Of a stretch of DNA of 64,000 bases, positions 42,681 through 53,116 are shown one piece after another; position 1 is the first letter of the stretch, and each line of letters begins with the position of its first letter. Position numbers and translations under genes: made by a program. The notes beneath the pieces are model-generated. The model did no database searches, was not told the origin of the DNA, and saw only the letters and a list, made by a program, of their open reading frames with translations. Source of the stretch: an uncultured Shimia sp. (GTDB lineage Bacteria > Pseudomonadota > Alphaproteobacteria > Rhodobacterales > Rhodobacteraceae). The DNA lies in contig NZ_CANLRL010000003.1 of the NCBI RefSeq assembly GCF_947493595.1, positions 1 to 64,000 of the forward strand, written 5' to 3'.

Positions 42681-43733
42681 ATGACTGATACAAACAGCAC
42701 CGCTCCGGCGATTGCCGTCGAAGACCTCTGGCAGGTCTTCGGCGAAAACGCCGCCCCGGCTCTGCGCGATGCGCGCGGGGCAGGGGACGACAAAGCCATT
42801 GCCAAAGAGCTCAAGGACAAGACCCTTATCCCCGCCGTGCGTGCGGCGAATTTTGAGGTTAAGTCCGGCGAACTCTTTGTGATTATGGGGCTTTCGGGCT
42901 CTGGCAAGTCGACGATGATCCGCTGCATCTCGCGGCTGATTGAGCCGACCGCCGGGTCGGTGCGCATTGACGGGGAAGACATTCTTCAGGCCAGTGACAA
43001 GCGCCTGATCGACCTGCGTCGTCACAAGCTGGGTATGGTGTTCCAGCATTTTGGATTGTTCCCGCATATGACGGTGGCCGACAACGTGGCTTTCCCTCTG
43101 AAAATGCAGGGAGCAGGCAAGGCGGAGCGCCGTGCGCGGGCCCTAGAGGTTCTGCAGATGGTTGGTCTGGAGGGCCGCGAGGACGCCTATCCGCGTAACC
43201 TGTCCGGTGGTCAGCGACAGCGGGTGGGTATCGCGCGTTCACTTGCGGTGAATCCAGACATTTGGTTCTTGGACGAACCATTCTCTGCGCTGGATCCATT
43301 GATCCGCCGTCAGTTGCAGGACGAGTTCCTCAACATTCAGGCGACCCTGAAAAAATCCATTGTTTTCATTACGCATGACATTCAGGAGGCTCTGAAACTG
43401 GCCGACCGGATCGCGATCATGCGCGATGGAGAAATTGTGCAGATCGGTACGCCGGAAGAGATCGTGCTGCATCCGGTGGATGACTATGTCGCAGAGTTCT
43501 CCAAAGACGTGCCCAAGGGGCGCCATGCGTGCGTTGAATCGATCCTGATGGACGGTATCCCCGACAATATGCCAGACGATCCGGGTATCAAAATTGGCAT
43601 GACGCTCGATACGGCGCTGACCAAATGCATGGAGCTTTATGAGCCCGTGCCGGTGCGCGATGCGGAAGGCAAAGTGATTGGCGCGGTGCATCCGCATGAG
43701 CTCGCCAACGCGTTGCAGGCAGAAGAGACATGA
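42681..43733 (+). CDS. proV: Quaternary-amine ABC transporter ATP-binding protein (ProV type)
   Basis: 350 residues. A long N-terminal extension (1-55) characteristic of ProV/OpuAA is followed by Walker A GLSGSGKST (about 75), the Q-loop MVFQHFGLFPH, the signature NLSGGQRQR, Walker B IWFLDEPFSALD and the H-loop FITHDIQEAL. The C-terminal tail (about 270-350) is a reduced CBS-like region. It powers uptake through the double permease that overlaps its stop (ATGA). Substrate range is not readable, so the symbol marks the family. Confidence 0.93.
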   Translation: MTDTNSTAPAIAVEDLWQVFGENAAPALRDARGAGDDKAIAKELKDKTLIPAVRAANFEVKSGELFVIMGLSGSGKSTMIRCISRLIEPTAGSVRIDGEDILQASDKRLIDLRRHKLGMVFQHFGLFPHMTVADNVAFPLKMQGAGKAERRARALEVLQMVGLEGREDAYPRNLSGGQRQRVGIARSLAVNPDIWFLDEPFSALDPLIRRQLQDEFLNIQATLKKSIVFITHDIQEALKLADRIAIMRDGEIVQIGTPEEIVLHPVDDYVAEFSKDVPKGRHACVESILMDGIPDNMPDDPGIKIGMTLDTALTKCMELYEPVPVRDAEGKVIGAVHPHELANALQAEET

Positions 43734-45802
43734 GCGCGGCAGAGGCCGTGTCAGTTCGCGCGGAACGTAAACTGACACTCACCAAGGGCAGCCAGGCTGC
43801 GCTGTTTGTTCTTGCCGTGGTTGTGACGTGCCGCCTGCTTGGGGCGCATTTTGAGTGGCTCGTAAAGTGGCCCGCGGCGTTGACTGTGCCAATGGCTGAT
43901 TGGATGACGTGGCTGGTTGGTGGTTTTCTGGATATTTTCAAGCCGATAGCGCGGGCGTTTACGTTTTTGGTCAGCTACCCGATGGAGTGGGTTGGCTGGC
44001 TTTTGAACGCCGTGCCCTGGCCGATGATCGTGGCCGTTGTGACCGCAATTGGTTGGATGATTGGTGGTATCCGGCTGGCGGCATTGGGCTTCTTTGGTCT
44101 GATGTTTGTGGTCTTCACCGGCTACTGGTCGCAGGGCATGAACACTCTGGCGTTGGTGGCGGTTTCGGTGCCTCTGGCGCTGGTGATGGGCGCGGCAATT
44201 GGCATTTTGGCGTTTGAATATCCGCGCATGAAAGGGGCGGTCAACGCGCTTCTGGATGTGATGCAAACGGTGCCGACTTTCGCCTATCTTGTTCCTCTGC
44301 TTGTGCTTTTTGGCTTTGGGCCTGTGGTTGGCTTGATTGCGTCAGCGATCTATGCGGCGCCGCCGATGGCGCGCAATGTGTTATTGGGTTTGGAACGCGT
44401 GGATACGGAAATCCGCGAAGCAGCAGTGATGTCAGGTGGCACACGGCGTCAGCAGTTGTTCCTTGTGGAACTGCCAGCGGCGACGCAGCAGATCATGATT
44501 GGCGTGAACCAATGTTTGATGGCCGCACTGTCGATGGTGATCATCGCAGCGGTGATTGGCGGGTTTGACGACATTGGTTGGGAAGTGCTGCAAACCATGC
44601 GTAAGGCGTTGTTTGGACCAGCCTTTTTGGCGGGATCTGTGATTGTGGTGTTTGCCATTATCATTGATCGCATGTCCGCTGCGCTTGCCGAGCCACGACA
44701 ACCTCAGGACCGCAATGTGGCGCTTGGGATTTTGGCAGTCGGCGCAGCGGTGACGATCTGGTCCTTATTCGCAGGGTGGTCACCAACTGGCGTGGCGGCG
44801 ATGGACGGGATTGCCAAGCGTGTGGATGAGGGGGTCGGTGTGTTCACCGCGACCTACGGCTCCACATTGGACAGTGTAAAAAACACTTCGATGTTTTACG
44901 GGCTTTTGCCACTGCGTATAGGTCTGGCAGAGGCGGTATTGCCGTTCACCTGGGGCTTTGCCTGGACTGTGAAACACACTGCCATGCTCTATGGTGCAGC
45001 ACTGCTTATCTCCTTGATTTTGATCTTTAAAGGTCGGGTCACGGCCGCGGTGATGGTGCTGATTATTGCCTATATTGCGGAAATTGGCGTGGCACATCTG
45101 GCTTGGCCTGTGGTGATTTTGGGCGCAGGCGCGATTGGCTGGGTATCTGGCGGCTGGAAGCTAGCGCGATTGGCTGTGATCTTGCTGTCTTTGATCCTGA
45201 TTTCCGGTCTGTGGGAGCGGGCGCTTTTGTCGCTGTATCTGGCAGGCGCGGCGGTTTTTGCCTGTGCGGTTATTGGCGGGCTTTTGGGGTTGTGGAGTGC
45301 CATGAGCACAACCGCCTGGATGGTGCTCCGGCCTATCTGTGACTTCCTGCAAACCATCCCGTTGTTTGTGTTTCTGATCCCAGTGTTGATGTTTTTCCAG
45401 ATCGGAGAGTTCTCAGCGTTTATAGCCATTTGCATGTATGCGGTGGTGCCGATGATCCGCTACACAAGGCATGGGTTGGTCAGCACGCCAGACGAGATCA
45501 TCGAGGCGGCGACCGCCAGCGGTGCGGGCAAATGGCAGACCATGTTTGAGGTGCGTGCGCCCTTTGCCGCGCCCACCATTTTGCTTGGGTTGAACCAGAC
45601 CATTCTTTATGCCTTTGCCATGTTGGTGATTGCTGCGTTGATCGGTACAACTGAGCTGGGGCAGTCGATCTTTTTGGCGCTTGGTCAATATGATGTCGGG
45701 CTTGGCATCACCGCAGGTGCGGCGATGGCCATTCTGGCACTGGTGGCGGATCGGTTGGTACAGGGCTTTGCTGAGGAACGTCGGCAGGCGCTAGGGCTGT
45801 GA
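43730..45802 (+). CDS. Quaternary-amine ABC transporter permease with two ProW domains
   Basis: 690 residues, about twice a single ProW. Two binding-protein-dependent permease domains are visible, each with an EAA-type loop. In the first (about 135-320) the block is DTEIREAAVMSGGTRRQQLFLVELPAA; in the second (about 515-685) it is PDEIIEAATASGAGKWQTMFEVRAPFA. Additional helices link them (about 325-500). A single chain can therefore form the whole pore. The start overlaps the ATPase gene stop. Such double permeases are usual for this transporter type in Rhodobacteraceae. Confidence 0.92.
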   Translation: MSAAEAVSVRAERKLTLTKGSQAALFVLAVVVTCRLLGAHFEWLVKWPAALTVPMADWMTWLVGGFLDIFKPIARAFTFLVSYPMEWVGWLLNAVPWPMIVAVVTAIGWMIGGIRLAALGFFGLMFVVFTGYWSQGMNTLALVAVSVPLALVMGAAIGILAFEYPRMKGAVNALLDVMQTVPTFAYLVPLLVLFGFGPVVGLIASAIYAAPPMARNVLLGLERVDTEIREAAVMSGGTRRQQLFLVELPAATQQIMIGVNQCLMAALSMVIIAAVIGGFDDIGWEVLQTMRKALFGPAFLAGSVIVVFAIIIDRMSAALAEPRQPQDRNVALGILAVGAAVTIWSLFAGWSPTGVAAMDGIAKRVDEGVGVFTATYGSTLDSVKNTSMFYGLLPLRIGLAEAVLPFTWGFAWTVKHTAMLYGAALLISLILIFKGRVTAAVMVLIIAYIAEIGVAHLAWPVVILGAGAIGWVSGGWKLARLAVILLSLILISGLWERALLSLYLAGAAVFACAVIGGLLGLWSAMSTTAWMVLRPICDFLQTIPLFVFLIPVLMFFQIGEFSAFIAICMYAVVPMIRYTRHGLVSTPDEIIEAATASGAGKWQTMFEVRAPFAAPTILLGLNQTILYAFAMLVIAALIGTTELGQSIFLALGQYDVGLGITAGAAMAILALVADRLVQGFAEERRQALGL

Positions 45803-45808
45803 AACTTC

Positions 45809-45848
45809 ACCGAATCGGGGTTAACACTTCGGTTCGGTTGCGTTTTTT
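45809..45848 (+). terminator. Probable terminator of the quaternary-amine operon
   Basis: A stem ACCGAA/TTCGGT encloses 18 bases and is followed by TGCG and six T, just after the permease stop. The rest of 45849-46082 contains only a short repeated GTCGGTATCGCG-like sequence. Confidence 0.5.
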
Positions 45849-46082
45849 GACTTCGGTATCGCGGCTGCATTGCGTCGGTATCGCGTCGGTGCAATTTCTC
45901 ATGAATTGACTTGTAAACAAAGCGTGCGCTGTTGCGGCTCACGTTGCATGGTTGGGTGGGTATGTGTGCAACCCTGGGTGGATTTGCATTATCGCGCCGA
46001 GCGCGGCACACTTGCTTTGATGGAGTGACACTCAGGCTGCCGGTTGAGTGGATTGTTAAGAATTCGGGGGGATTGTGCATTT

Positions 46083-47420
46083 ATGCCAGATCCTGACGCG
46101 CCCAAAGGAATGCAGTATAGAATTGCGCCGGATGTCATCCGGGTCGCGGCCGCGCGCGTGTATGGGAGCCAGACGTTCAAAGCGGCAAAACAGCAAGAGA
46201 TGCTGCTGCGGTTTTTGGTGGAGGACTATCTGGCGGGACGCGCCCAGAATGGCAGTCGCGAGGCTGTGATAGCGGAATTTTTTGCCGATCGCCCTGAAGA
46301 GGAGGTCGGGCGGAAATTGGCTTGGGCCTTTACGCGCTTGTCCGAGAAACTGGCGGAGTACTACCAGCGAGACGGGGCGGATGATCCGGTTCGAATTTCC
46401 GTCAATCCGGCGCAACATGATCTGGATTTTCAGATGTGGGAAGCAAAGGTTAATGCTCCCAAACGCCAGCGCCCCATGGTGCCCTTTCGGCTTTTGGTGC
46501 CAGCTGGGTTGTTAATAGCCGGGCTTGTTATCGGCATCGGATTGATTCTGACGCAGGAGGGGCCCAGTGAGCTTCCGATTTCGGCGATTCCCATAGAAGG
46601 CCTGAGAGCCGCGCAGGGTCGACCTCCGTTACCGGCCCATTTCGCGGAATTGACTGTACCAATGTTGGAAGACGAGGCGCGGAATCACCTTTTCCCAATA
46701 CTGGAGATGGATCGTCAGAGATTGGCGATTGCCATCGCATATGAAGCAATAGATCGGGATCCCCAGTCAGCCCAAGCCTATGCGACTGCTGGATACGCCT
46801 TGTCGACACTGGCAATTGTGACGTCGGGTGGTGGTGTGTCGCGGCGACACCTTGAGGACGCGCGGCGGATGCGGAAACATGCAATGGCATTGGCGCCGCA
46901 AGATCCCTGGGTTTTGTCGTCTGCTGCGTTGACAGCTTTTGCGGAGAAGGAGTTTTCTCTGGCAATGGAGCTGTCAAAGCAGGCGTATACTGCGGATTCG
47001 CAAGATCCCTATGTGTCCAGCGCTTTTGGTGTGGTCGCAATGATAACACATCAATATGAGGAAGCGCTTGAAGCCACGCGGAAGGACCGCATTTCGGATG
47101 TCGAAGAAACCGTGGTCGCACGGGAGCGACTCTATGCATTTTCCAGTTTCCACCTTGGAGACTTTGGTGAAGCAATATCAGTGTTGGAAAATTCAGAACG
47201 AGAAGGGCGCGGGCATAATGTAACGACGTTGATGTATCTGGCAGCGTCATATCAAGCCAATGGAGATCATACTCGTGCAAAAGAAGCGGTGCAGCGTATT
47301 CAGACTGGCTGGCCTACTTTTCGCCCAGAAATGATCGCCCGCGTTTTTTTCAGAGACCCAGAAGAAGCCGATTTCCTGATGCAAAACTTGTCAGCGGCTG
47401 GATGGTCATTTCTCGAATAA
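46083..47420 (+). CDS. Winged-helix, single-membrane-helix, TPR protein
   Basis: 445 residues from the ATG at 46083. Residues about 15-115 match the N-terminal DNA-binding-like domain found on alphaproteobacterial TPR proteins and adenylate cyclases: QEMLLRFLVEDYLAGRAQ, EAVIAEFFADR, LAEYYQRDGADDPVRIS. A single membrane helix follows (about 135-157). The rest is helical repeats of TPR type (AIAIAYEAIDRDPQSAQAYATAGYALSTLA and later FSLAMELSKQAYTADSQDPYVSS, in parts). It resembles a membrane-bound regulator with a periplasmic repeat domain (CadC-like layout), but the target is unknown. No partner gene is adjacent. Confidence 0.78.
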   Translation: MPDPDAPKGMQYRIAPDVIRVAAARVYGSQTFKAAKQQEMLLRFLVEDYLAGRAQNGSREAVIAEFFADRPEEEVGRKLAWAFTRLSEKLAEYYQRDGADDPVRISVNPAQHDLDFQMWEAKVNAPKRQRPMVPFRLLVPAGLLIAGLVIGIGLILTQEGPSELPISAIPIEGLRAAQGRPPLPAHFAELTVPMLEDEARNHLFPILEMDRQRLAIAIAYEAIDRDPQSAQAYATAGYALSTLAIVTSGGGVSRRHLEDARRMRKHAMALAPQDPWVLSSAALTAFAEKEFSLAMELSKQAYTADSQDPYVSSAFGVVAMITHQYEEALEATRKDRISDVEETVVARERLYAFSSFHLGDFGEAISVLENSEREGRGHNVTTLMYLAASYQANGDHTRAKEAVQRIQTGWPTFRPEMIARVFFRDPEEADFLMQNLSAAGWSFLE

Positions 47421-47426
47421 GGCCCC

Positions 47427-47612
47427 TCAAAAATCGATAGCGATGCCTTTTTTCTCCCAGTCGCCGTAGCGCACGGGTTCTGGTCCGTCACGACCGCCCA
47501 GCTCGGTGGGCATGTTGACGGCTTTCGCATTCTTGCGCCGCTCTTCAGCTTCGGCCAAAGCGCGCTTAGCAGCTTCGGGCAAGTCGTCGCGGGAATCGGA
47601 GGCGTCAGTCAT
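47427..47612 (-). CDS. DUF1674 protein, SDHAF4-type succinate dehydrogenase assembly factor
   Basis: 61 residues from the ATG at 47612. The C-terminal hallmark of DUF1674, GGRDGPEPVRYGDWEKKGIAIDF read in two parts (39-53 and 53-61), is complete; the N-terminus is a charged helix (AAKRALAEAEERRKNAK). Eukaryotic SDHAF4 helps load flavin-containing SdhA. The bacterial homologues are presumed to do the same. Convergent with the TPR-protein gene, 6 bases away, and divergent from rsmB. Confidence 0.88.
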   Translation of the reverse strand: MTDASDSRDDLPEAAKRALAEAEERRKNAKAVNMPTELGGRDGPEPVRYGDWEKKGIAIDF

Positions 47613-47689
47613 GAGAGGGTTCCTTTCAGGCCTAGCCCTTGATATACGCGCCCGTCTGCCGATCTCAAGTCCGTAAGGAAACCTGTCCC

Positions 47690-48961
47690 ATGTCAAACTC
47701 CGGTTATTACACCCGTCGCAGCGCTGTGCGTTTGCTGGATAAGGTTATGGAAGACGGGCGTCTGCTTAATGACCTGATCCAGAGTGGCGGGTTGAGCAAG
47801 CTGGAGCCAGCCGACCGCGCTCGTGCGCAACGGCTGGCGCTTGATACGCTGCGCAATCTGGAACGTGCGGATCGAGTGTTGCAGAAACATATGAAAAAGA
47901 CCCCGGATTTGCATGTGCACAATGTGCTCCGGCTGGCCACGGTGGAGCTTTGTCTTGGCGGTGCGGCGCATGGCGTGGTGAACGATGCCGTGAACATCGT
48001 TGCCAAGAACAAGCGTACCGCTGGCATGAAGGGGCTGGTCAACGCCGTTCTGCGCAAGGTGAATGATAAAGGTCAGGCGGAATGGGACAAGCTGCGGGTG
48101 CCGCGCCTGCCCAAATGGCTGCGCAAACCTCTGGCGCAGGCTTATGGCGCGGAAACCATGCTGGACATCGAAGCGGCCCATTTTGCCGGTGCGCCGTTGG
48201 ATTTGACCGTGAAAGAAGATGCCGAAGGCATTGCCGAAGCTGTGGGTGGTGTTGTGTTGCCCAACGGGTCGGTCCGTATTGCCGATGCGGGGCAGGTCAC
48301 GGCGCTTGCCGGCTTCAAGCAGGGCCAGTGGTGGGTGCAGGACGCCGCCGCGTCGATGGCGGCGCGGGTACTGAATGCGCAGCCGGGCGAGACGGTGCTG
48401 GATCTCTGTGCCGCGCCGGGCGGCAAGACCATGCAGGTGGCCGCTGCGGGGGCCATTGTAACGGCGGTGGATGACAGCGCGTCGCGTATGGAACGGCTGG
48501 AAGAGAACCTCAAGCGCGTGCAGCTCAACGCCACGGTTGTGGTGGGGGACGTGATGGCGCAGGAAGGCCAATACGATGCGATCCTGTTGGATGCGCCTTG
48601 TTCGGCCACTGGCACCATTCGACGCCACCCTGATTTGCCCTTTGCCAAAGATGGCAGTGAATTTGGCGATCTGATTGGCTTGCAGGAAGTGTTCCTGGAC
48701 CACGCAATCGGCTTGCTGAAACCGGGGGGGCGTTTGGTGTTCTGCACCTGCTCGCTGTTGCCGGATGAAGGCGAAGTGCAGGTGGAAGAGGCAGCGGAGC
48801 GCTGGGCGGATGTCACCGTGGATCGGGACGCGGTGTTGATTGATGGTGTGGATCCGGCTTGGATCACCGAGGAAGGTGGCCTGCGGCTGCGTCCGGACTA
48901 TTGGGCGGACAAAGGTGGCATGGATGGGTTTTACGTGGCGATGCTGCGCAAAGGTCAGTGA
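47690..48961 (+). CDS. rsmB: 16S rRNA (cytosine(967)-C5)-methyltransferase-type RsmB
   Basis: 423 residues from the ATG at 47690. An N-terminal NusB-like RNA-binding domain (about 5-135, with VNDAVNIVAKNKRTAGMKGLVNAVLRKV in parts) is followed by the SAM-dependent methyltransferase core: VLDLCAAPGGKTMQ (SAM site), the DAPCSATGTIRRHPD block with one catalytic Cys and LVFCTCSLLPDEGE with the second. It methylates C967 of 16S rRNA. First of a run rsmB - heparinase - purH - lspA typical of Rhodobacteraceae. Confidence 0.95.
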   Translation: MSNSGYYTRRSAVRLLDKVMEDGRLLNDLIQSGGLSKLEPADRARAQRLALDTLRNLERADRVLQKHMKKTPDLHVHNVLRLATVELCLGGAAHGVVNDAVNIVAKNKRTAGMKGLVNAVLRKVNDKGQAEWDKLRVPRLPKWLRKPLAQAYGAETMLDIEAAHFAGAPLDLTVKEDAEGIAEAVGGVVLPNGSVRIADAGQVTALAGFKQGQWWVQDAAASMAARVLNAQPGETVLDLCAAPGGKTMQVAAAGAIVTAVDDSASRMERLEENLKRVQLNATVVVGDVMAQEGQYDAILLDAPCSATGTIRRHPDLPFAKDGSEFGDLIGLQEVFLDHAIGLLKPGGRLVFCTCSLLPDEGEVQVEEAAERWADVTVDRDAVLIDGVDPAWITEEGGLRLRPDYWADKGGMDGFYVAMLRKGQ

Positions 48962-49062
48962 GCTTTTGCCGATGGAAGGTGATGGGCTGATTCAATCGGT
49001 GACTCAGCGCTAACACCTCGCTACACTCTCGCCAAACGCCAAAGAGCGTAGAGGCAGAGTGG

Positions 49063-50805
49063 ATGTCCAAACCAAAGACTATATCGGCGCGCTGGACACG
49101 GTTTAATCACCGTGTTGCGGCCCGGATCAGCACCCGTGCGCGGCCTGCCACAGGGTTCACAAGCATGCCGGAACCGCGCACCATTGGGCTGTTTGCCCGT
49201 GGCAAGCAGCTGGTGGCCGGGAATTTCCTGTTCGCAGGCCATTTGGTCAGCGCGCCCAAAACCTCGATGTGGGACATTGCTGTGCCCGATGAGGTCTTTG
49301 CCGAGGAGCAGCATGGCTTTGCCTGGTTGGATGATCTGGCAGCGGTGGGGGACATGCCCGCGCGGGAGCGGGCGCAGGAATGGGTCTGGCGTTGGATTGA
49401 TCGGTATGGGCGTGGTTCTGGGCCGGGATGGATTCCGGATTTGGCGGGACGCCGGCTGATCCGCTGGATCAGCCATGCGATTTTCCTGCTCAGGGCGCGG
49501 GATTCGGCGCAGTCAGAAGATTTCTACCGCTCGCTGGCACAGCAGACAATTTTCCTCTCCAAACGCTGGCACAAAACGGTGCCGGGCTTGCCACGCTTTG
49601 AGGCGCTGACCGGCCTGATCTATGCGGGGCTGGCGCTGGAAGGCATGTCGCAACATGTGGAGCCGGCACTGAAGGCGCTGGACAAAGAATGTGAGCGGCA
49701 GGTGGATGAAGAGGGCGGGATTCCGACCCGCAATCCCGAAGAATTGCTTGAAGTGTTCACCTTGCTGACCTGGGCGGCGACGGCGCTCAAGGATGCGGGG
49801 CGTCAGCCATCAGCCATGCACATGCAGGCGATTGAGCGGATCGCGCCTACGTTGCGCACGTTGCGTCATTCCGATGGTGGTTTGGCGCGGTTCCACGGGG
49901 GTGGCCGCGGCATGGAAGGGCGATTGGATTCGGCTCTGGCGGAAAGTGGCAACAAAACCCGGCAGGCGGATGGTCTGGCGATGGGATACGCGCGGCTCTC
50001 AGCTGGGCGCACAAGCGTGGTGATTGACGCCAGCCCGCCCCCAACCGGGGCAAGTTCGCTCAATGCCCATGCGTCGACGATGGCGTTTGAGCTGACCAGC
50101 GGGCGGCGGCCTTTGGTGGTGAATTGTGGCTCAGGCGCGAGTTTTGGCGAAGATTGGCGGCGGTTTGGACGGGCGACGCCTTCTCATTCCACGGTCACGG
50201 TGGACGAATTGTCCAGTGCGCGGCTTGGCGAAGAGGGGCGCGGTTGGCGTGAAGAACAACTGGTCGATGCCCCCAAAGATGTGCCGATCCAGATGAGCCA
50301 AGCGCCGGACGGGCTGCGGTTTGAAGGCGGGCATGACGGGTATATTGCATCCCATGGGCTGACCCATGCGCGGACGCTTGAGCTGACCTTTGATGGGCGT
50401 GGCATGGCGGGGGAAGACCTGATCATCGCGATGGAAGATTCGGCCAAGCGGCGGTTTGATAAGGCGATGGACGAAGGCGCGTTGCAGGGAATCCCCTTTG
50501 AAATCGCGTTTCACTTGCATCCGGAGGTCGATGCCTCGCTTGATATGGGCGGCGCTGCGGTGTCGATTGCGCTCAAAAGCGGCGAACTTTGGGTGTTTCG
50601 GCACGATGCGATCGCGAAAATGCGGCTGGATACCAGTGTTTTCCTCGAAAAAGGGCGATTAAAGCCGCGTGCGACCAAACAAATCGTTCTATCTGGCGTG
50701 GCAATGGAGTATGCGACCCGCATCCGGTGGTCGCTGAGCAAAGCACATGAGACCAATGTGGCAATCAGGGACCTGAACCGGGACGAAATGGATTTGAACA
50801 CCTGA
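49063..50805 (+). CDS. Heparinase II/III family protein
   Basis: 580 residues. The N-terminal part is an alpha/alpha toroid ([58 protein letters not shown]). The C-terminal beta-sandwich has [25 protein letters not shown] in parts and the HSTVTVDE block with a conserved His. The family contains polysaccharide lyases, but the copies next to rsmB/purH in Rhodobacterales have no proven substrate. No signal peptide is visible, so a cytoplasmic role, perhaps with envelope or storage polymer, is possible. It ends 19 bases before purH. Confidence 0.9.
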   Translation: MSKPKTISARWTRFNHRVAARISTRARPATGFTSMPEPRTIGLFARGKQLVAGNFLFAGHLVSAPKTSMWDIAVPDEVFAEEQHGFAWLDDLAAVGDMPARERAQEWVWRWIDRYGRGSGPGWIPDLAGRRLIRWISHAIFLLRARDSAQSEDFYRSLAQQTIFLSKRWHKTVPGLPRFEALTGLIYAGLALEGMSQHVEPALKALDKECERQVDEEGGIPTRNPEELLEVFTLLTWAATALKDAGRQPSAMHMQAIERIAPTLRTLRHSDGGLARFHGGGRGMEGRLDSALAESGNKTRQADGLAMGYARLSAGRTSVVIDASPPPTGASSLNAHASTMAFELTSGRRPLVVNCGSGASFGEDWRRFGRATPSHSTVTVDELSSARLGEEGRGWREEQLVDAPKDVPIQMSQAPDGLRFEGGHDGYIASHGLTHARTLELTFDGRGMAGEDLIIAMEDSAKRRFDKAMDEGALQGIPFEIAFHLHPEVDASLDMGGAAVSIALKSGELWVFRHDAIAKMRLDTSVFLEKGRLKPRATKQIVLSGVAMEYATRIRWSLSKAHETNVAIRDLNRDEMDLNT

Positions 50806-50824
50806 GCCCAAGGACCCTATCCCG

Positions 50825-52414
50825 ATGAGCGACCTCCAGCCTATTCGCCGCGCCCTGATTTCCGTGTCTGACAAGACCGGTCTGATCGATCTCGCCAAAG
50901 CCCTTTCAGACCGCGGCGTGGAGCTGCTCTCCACCGGCGGGTCCGCCAAAGCGATGCGCGATGCGGGGCTTGCGGTGAAAGACGTGTCCGAGGTTACTGG
51001 CTTTCCGGAAATGATGGATGGCCGCGTGAAGACGCTGCACCCGAAGGTGCATGGCGGTCTGCTGGCGCTGCGTGACAATGAGGATCACGTTGCGGCAATG
51101 GACAAGCACGGCATTGGTGGCATCGACCTTTTGGTGGTGAACCTCTATCCGTTTGAAGCAACCGTTGCGGCGGGTGCGGATTATGACACCTGCATCGAGA
51201 ACATCGACATTGGTGGCCCGGCGATGATCCGCGCGGCTGCCAAAAACGCGGCCTTTGTGAACGTGATTGTCGACGTTGAGGATTACGACAAGCTGCTGGG
51301 CGACATGGATCAGCACGACGGGGCAACCTGTCCGAAGTTCCGCCGCAAGCTGTCTCAGAAAGCCTATGCCCGCACTGCCGCTTATGATGCGGCTGTGTCC
51401 ACATGGATGGCAGAGCAGCTGGAGCTGGAAGCCCCCAAGCGCCGCGCCTTTGCGGGTGAGCTGAAGCAGACCCTGCGTTATGGCGAGAACAGCCATCAGA
51501 AAGCGGCGTTTTATACCGATGGCTCGGGCCGTCCCGGTGTGGCGACTGCGACCCAATTGCAGGGCAAAGAGCTCAGCTACAACAACATCAACGACACCGA
51601 TGCGGCGTTTGAGTTGGTAGCGGAGTTCGATCCGGCGGTGAGCCCTGCCGTGGCAATCATCAAACACGCCAACCCTTGTGGTGTTGCTGTGGGCGCCACC
51701 TTGGTGGACGCGTATCAGAAAGCGTTTGATTGTGACCGCACCTCTGCGTTTGGCGGCATTGTGGCGCTGAACCAGCCGCTGGATGCGGAGACCGCCAGCA
51801 AGATCGTAGAGATTTTCACCGAGGTGGTGATTGCGCCGGGCGCTTCTGAAGAAGCGAAAGAAATCTTCGCGGCGAAGAAAAACCTGCGTCTTCTTCTGAC
51901 CGATGGTCTGCCAGATCCACGCGCGCCGATCACAGCCTATAAGCAGGTTGCCGGTGGTGTGCTGGTGCAGGACAAAGACGTTGGCACCGTGGCAGCGGAT
52001 GAGCTGAAGGTAGTGACCAAGGTTGCACCAACAGACGCACAGATGGCCGATTTGCAGTTTGCCTGGAAAGTGGCCAAGCACGTGAAATCCAACGCGATTG
52101 TCTACGTCAAAGGTGGCGCGACTGTGGGTGTTGGCGCGGGTCAGATGAGCCGTCTGGACAGTGCCAATGTGGCCGCCTCCAAGGCACAGCGCATGGCCGA
52201 TGCCTTGGGGCTGGACGAAAGCCCTGCCAAAGGCTCTGCGGTAGCCTCTGACGCGTTTTTCCCTTTTGCGGACGGTCTGTTGGAAGCGGCTGCGGCGGGC
52301 GGCACTTGTGTGATCCAGCCGGGTGGCTCCATGCGGGATGAGGAAGTGATCAAGGCGGCGGATGACGCTGGTCTGGCGATGGTCTTCACCGGCATGCGTC
52401 ACTTCCGTCACTAA
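50825..52414 (+). CDS. purH: Bifunctional AICAR formyltransferase / IMP cyclohydrolase
   Basis: 529 residues. The N-terminal MGS-like cyclohydrolase domain has [17 protein letters not shown] and [13 protein letters not shown]. The transformylase domain begins with [16 protein letters not shown] and contains [12 protein letters not shown] and [13 protein letters not shown]. It performs the last two steps of purine synthesis, AICAR to FAICAR to IMP. Full length, with strong family conservation to the C-terminal [10 protein letters not shown]. Confidence 0.98.
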   Translation: MSDLQPIRRALISVSDKTGLIDLAKALSDRGVELLSTGGSAKAMRDAGLAVKDVSEVTGFPEMMDGRVKTLHPKVHGGLLALRDNEDHVAAMDKHGIGGIDLLVVNLYPFEATVAAGADYDTCIENIDIGGPAMIRAAAKNAAFVNVIVDVEDYDKLLGDMDQHDGATCPKFRRKLSQKAYARTAAYDAAVSTWMAEQLELEAPKRRAFAGELKQTLRYGENSHQKAAFYTDGSGRPGVATATQLQGKELSYNNINDTDAAFELVAEFDPAVSPAVAIIKHANPCGVAVGATLVDAYQKAFDCDRTSAFGGIVALNQPLDAETASKIVEIFTEVVIAPGASEEAKEIFAAKKNLRLLLTDGLPDPRAPITAYKQVAGGVLVQDKDVGTVAADELKVVTKVAPTDAQMADLQFAWKVAKHVKSNAIVYVKGGATVGVGAGQMSRLDSANVAASKAQRMADALGLDESPAKGSAVASDAFFPFADGLLEAAAAGGTCVIQPGGSMRDEEVIKAADDAGLAMVFTGMRHFRH

Positions 52415-52586
52415 AAGTGACCAAAAAAGCTATTGGCCTGCGGTTGGAATTGCTCTGATCGCGGGTCACACCCTTGTTGCGCCGCCCTAAAGTGGCGTAG
52501 CATGGGCGCTAACAATCAAGGCGCAAGATTCTGGGGATAACACGGAACGGCGCACCGAGGCAGACAGGCAGAGAAGGAGACGCGCC

Positions 52587-53063
52587 GTGATGCGTCTTGT
52601 GTTTTGGGCAGGCTTTTGGGCCTTCATCACCGATCAGGCGAGCAAATTTCTTGTGCTCAACGCGCTGAACCTACGCGAGGTGATGCATATTGAGATTCTG
52701 CCGCCGTTTTTACAGTTTCACATGGCGTGGAACCGCGGCATCAACTTTGGTCTGTTTTCAGACAGTCCAGCGGCGGCCAAATGGGTGCTGATTGCGCTGG
52801 CCTTTGTGATTTGCGGATTTGTGTTGCATTGGGTGCGCAAAGATCCGCCGGGCAAATGGGGCATGATCAGTGCCGGTTTCCTGATTGGCGGTGCGCTCGG
52901 AAATGTGATCGACCGGCTGTTATTTGGCGCTGTGGTCGATTTTCTCAACATGTCCTGCTGTGGGATCAACAATCCTTACGCGTTTAACCTTGCGGACGTG
53001 TGGATATTTGCCGGTGCCATCGGGTTAGTGGTGTTTGGTGGGGGCAAGAAAACTGAGGCGTGA
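52587..53063 (+). CDS. lspA: Lipoprotein signal peptidase
   Basis: 158 residues from GTG 52587 (ATG 52590 possible) behind AGAAGGAG. Four membrane helices. The catalytic aspartates are in GNVIDRLLFGAVVDFLN (first Asp pair region) and NLADVWIFAG. The AWNRGINFGLF block is also conserved. The enzyme cuts prolipoprotein signal peptides after lipidation in the inner membrane. The next gene downstream encodes a lipoprotein of the kind it matures. Confidence 0.95.
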   Translation: MMRLVFWAGFWAFITDQASKFLVLNALNLREVMHIEILPPFLQFHMAWNRGINFGLFSDSPAAAKWVLIALAFVICGFVLHWVRKDPPGKWGMISAGFLIGGALGNVIDRLLFGAVVDFLNMSCCGINNPYAFNLADVWIFAGAIGLVVFGGGKKTEA

Positions 53064-53116
53064 CCTTCCTGTCAGGATGCGCTAAAGCTGTGCCCAAGTT
53101 TCGTGGAGTGGGGCAT

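Noticed and set aside
41976-43067. Open frame of 363 codons opposite the quaternary-amine genes
   Set aside because: It crosses two conserved genes on the other strand and resembles no protein family.
45849-46082. Repeated GTATCGCG-like words as an iteron or operator
   Set aside because: Only two imperfect copies at irregular spacing; chance is likely.
50906-52411. Open frame of 501 codons opposite purH
   Set aside because: A shadow of purH codon usage; no domain or ribosome site.
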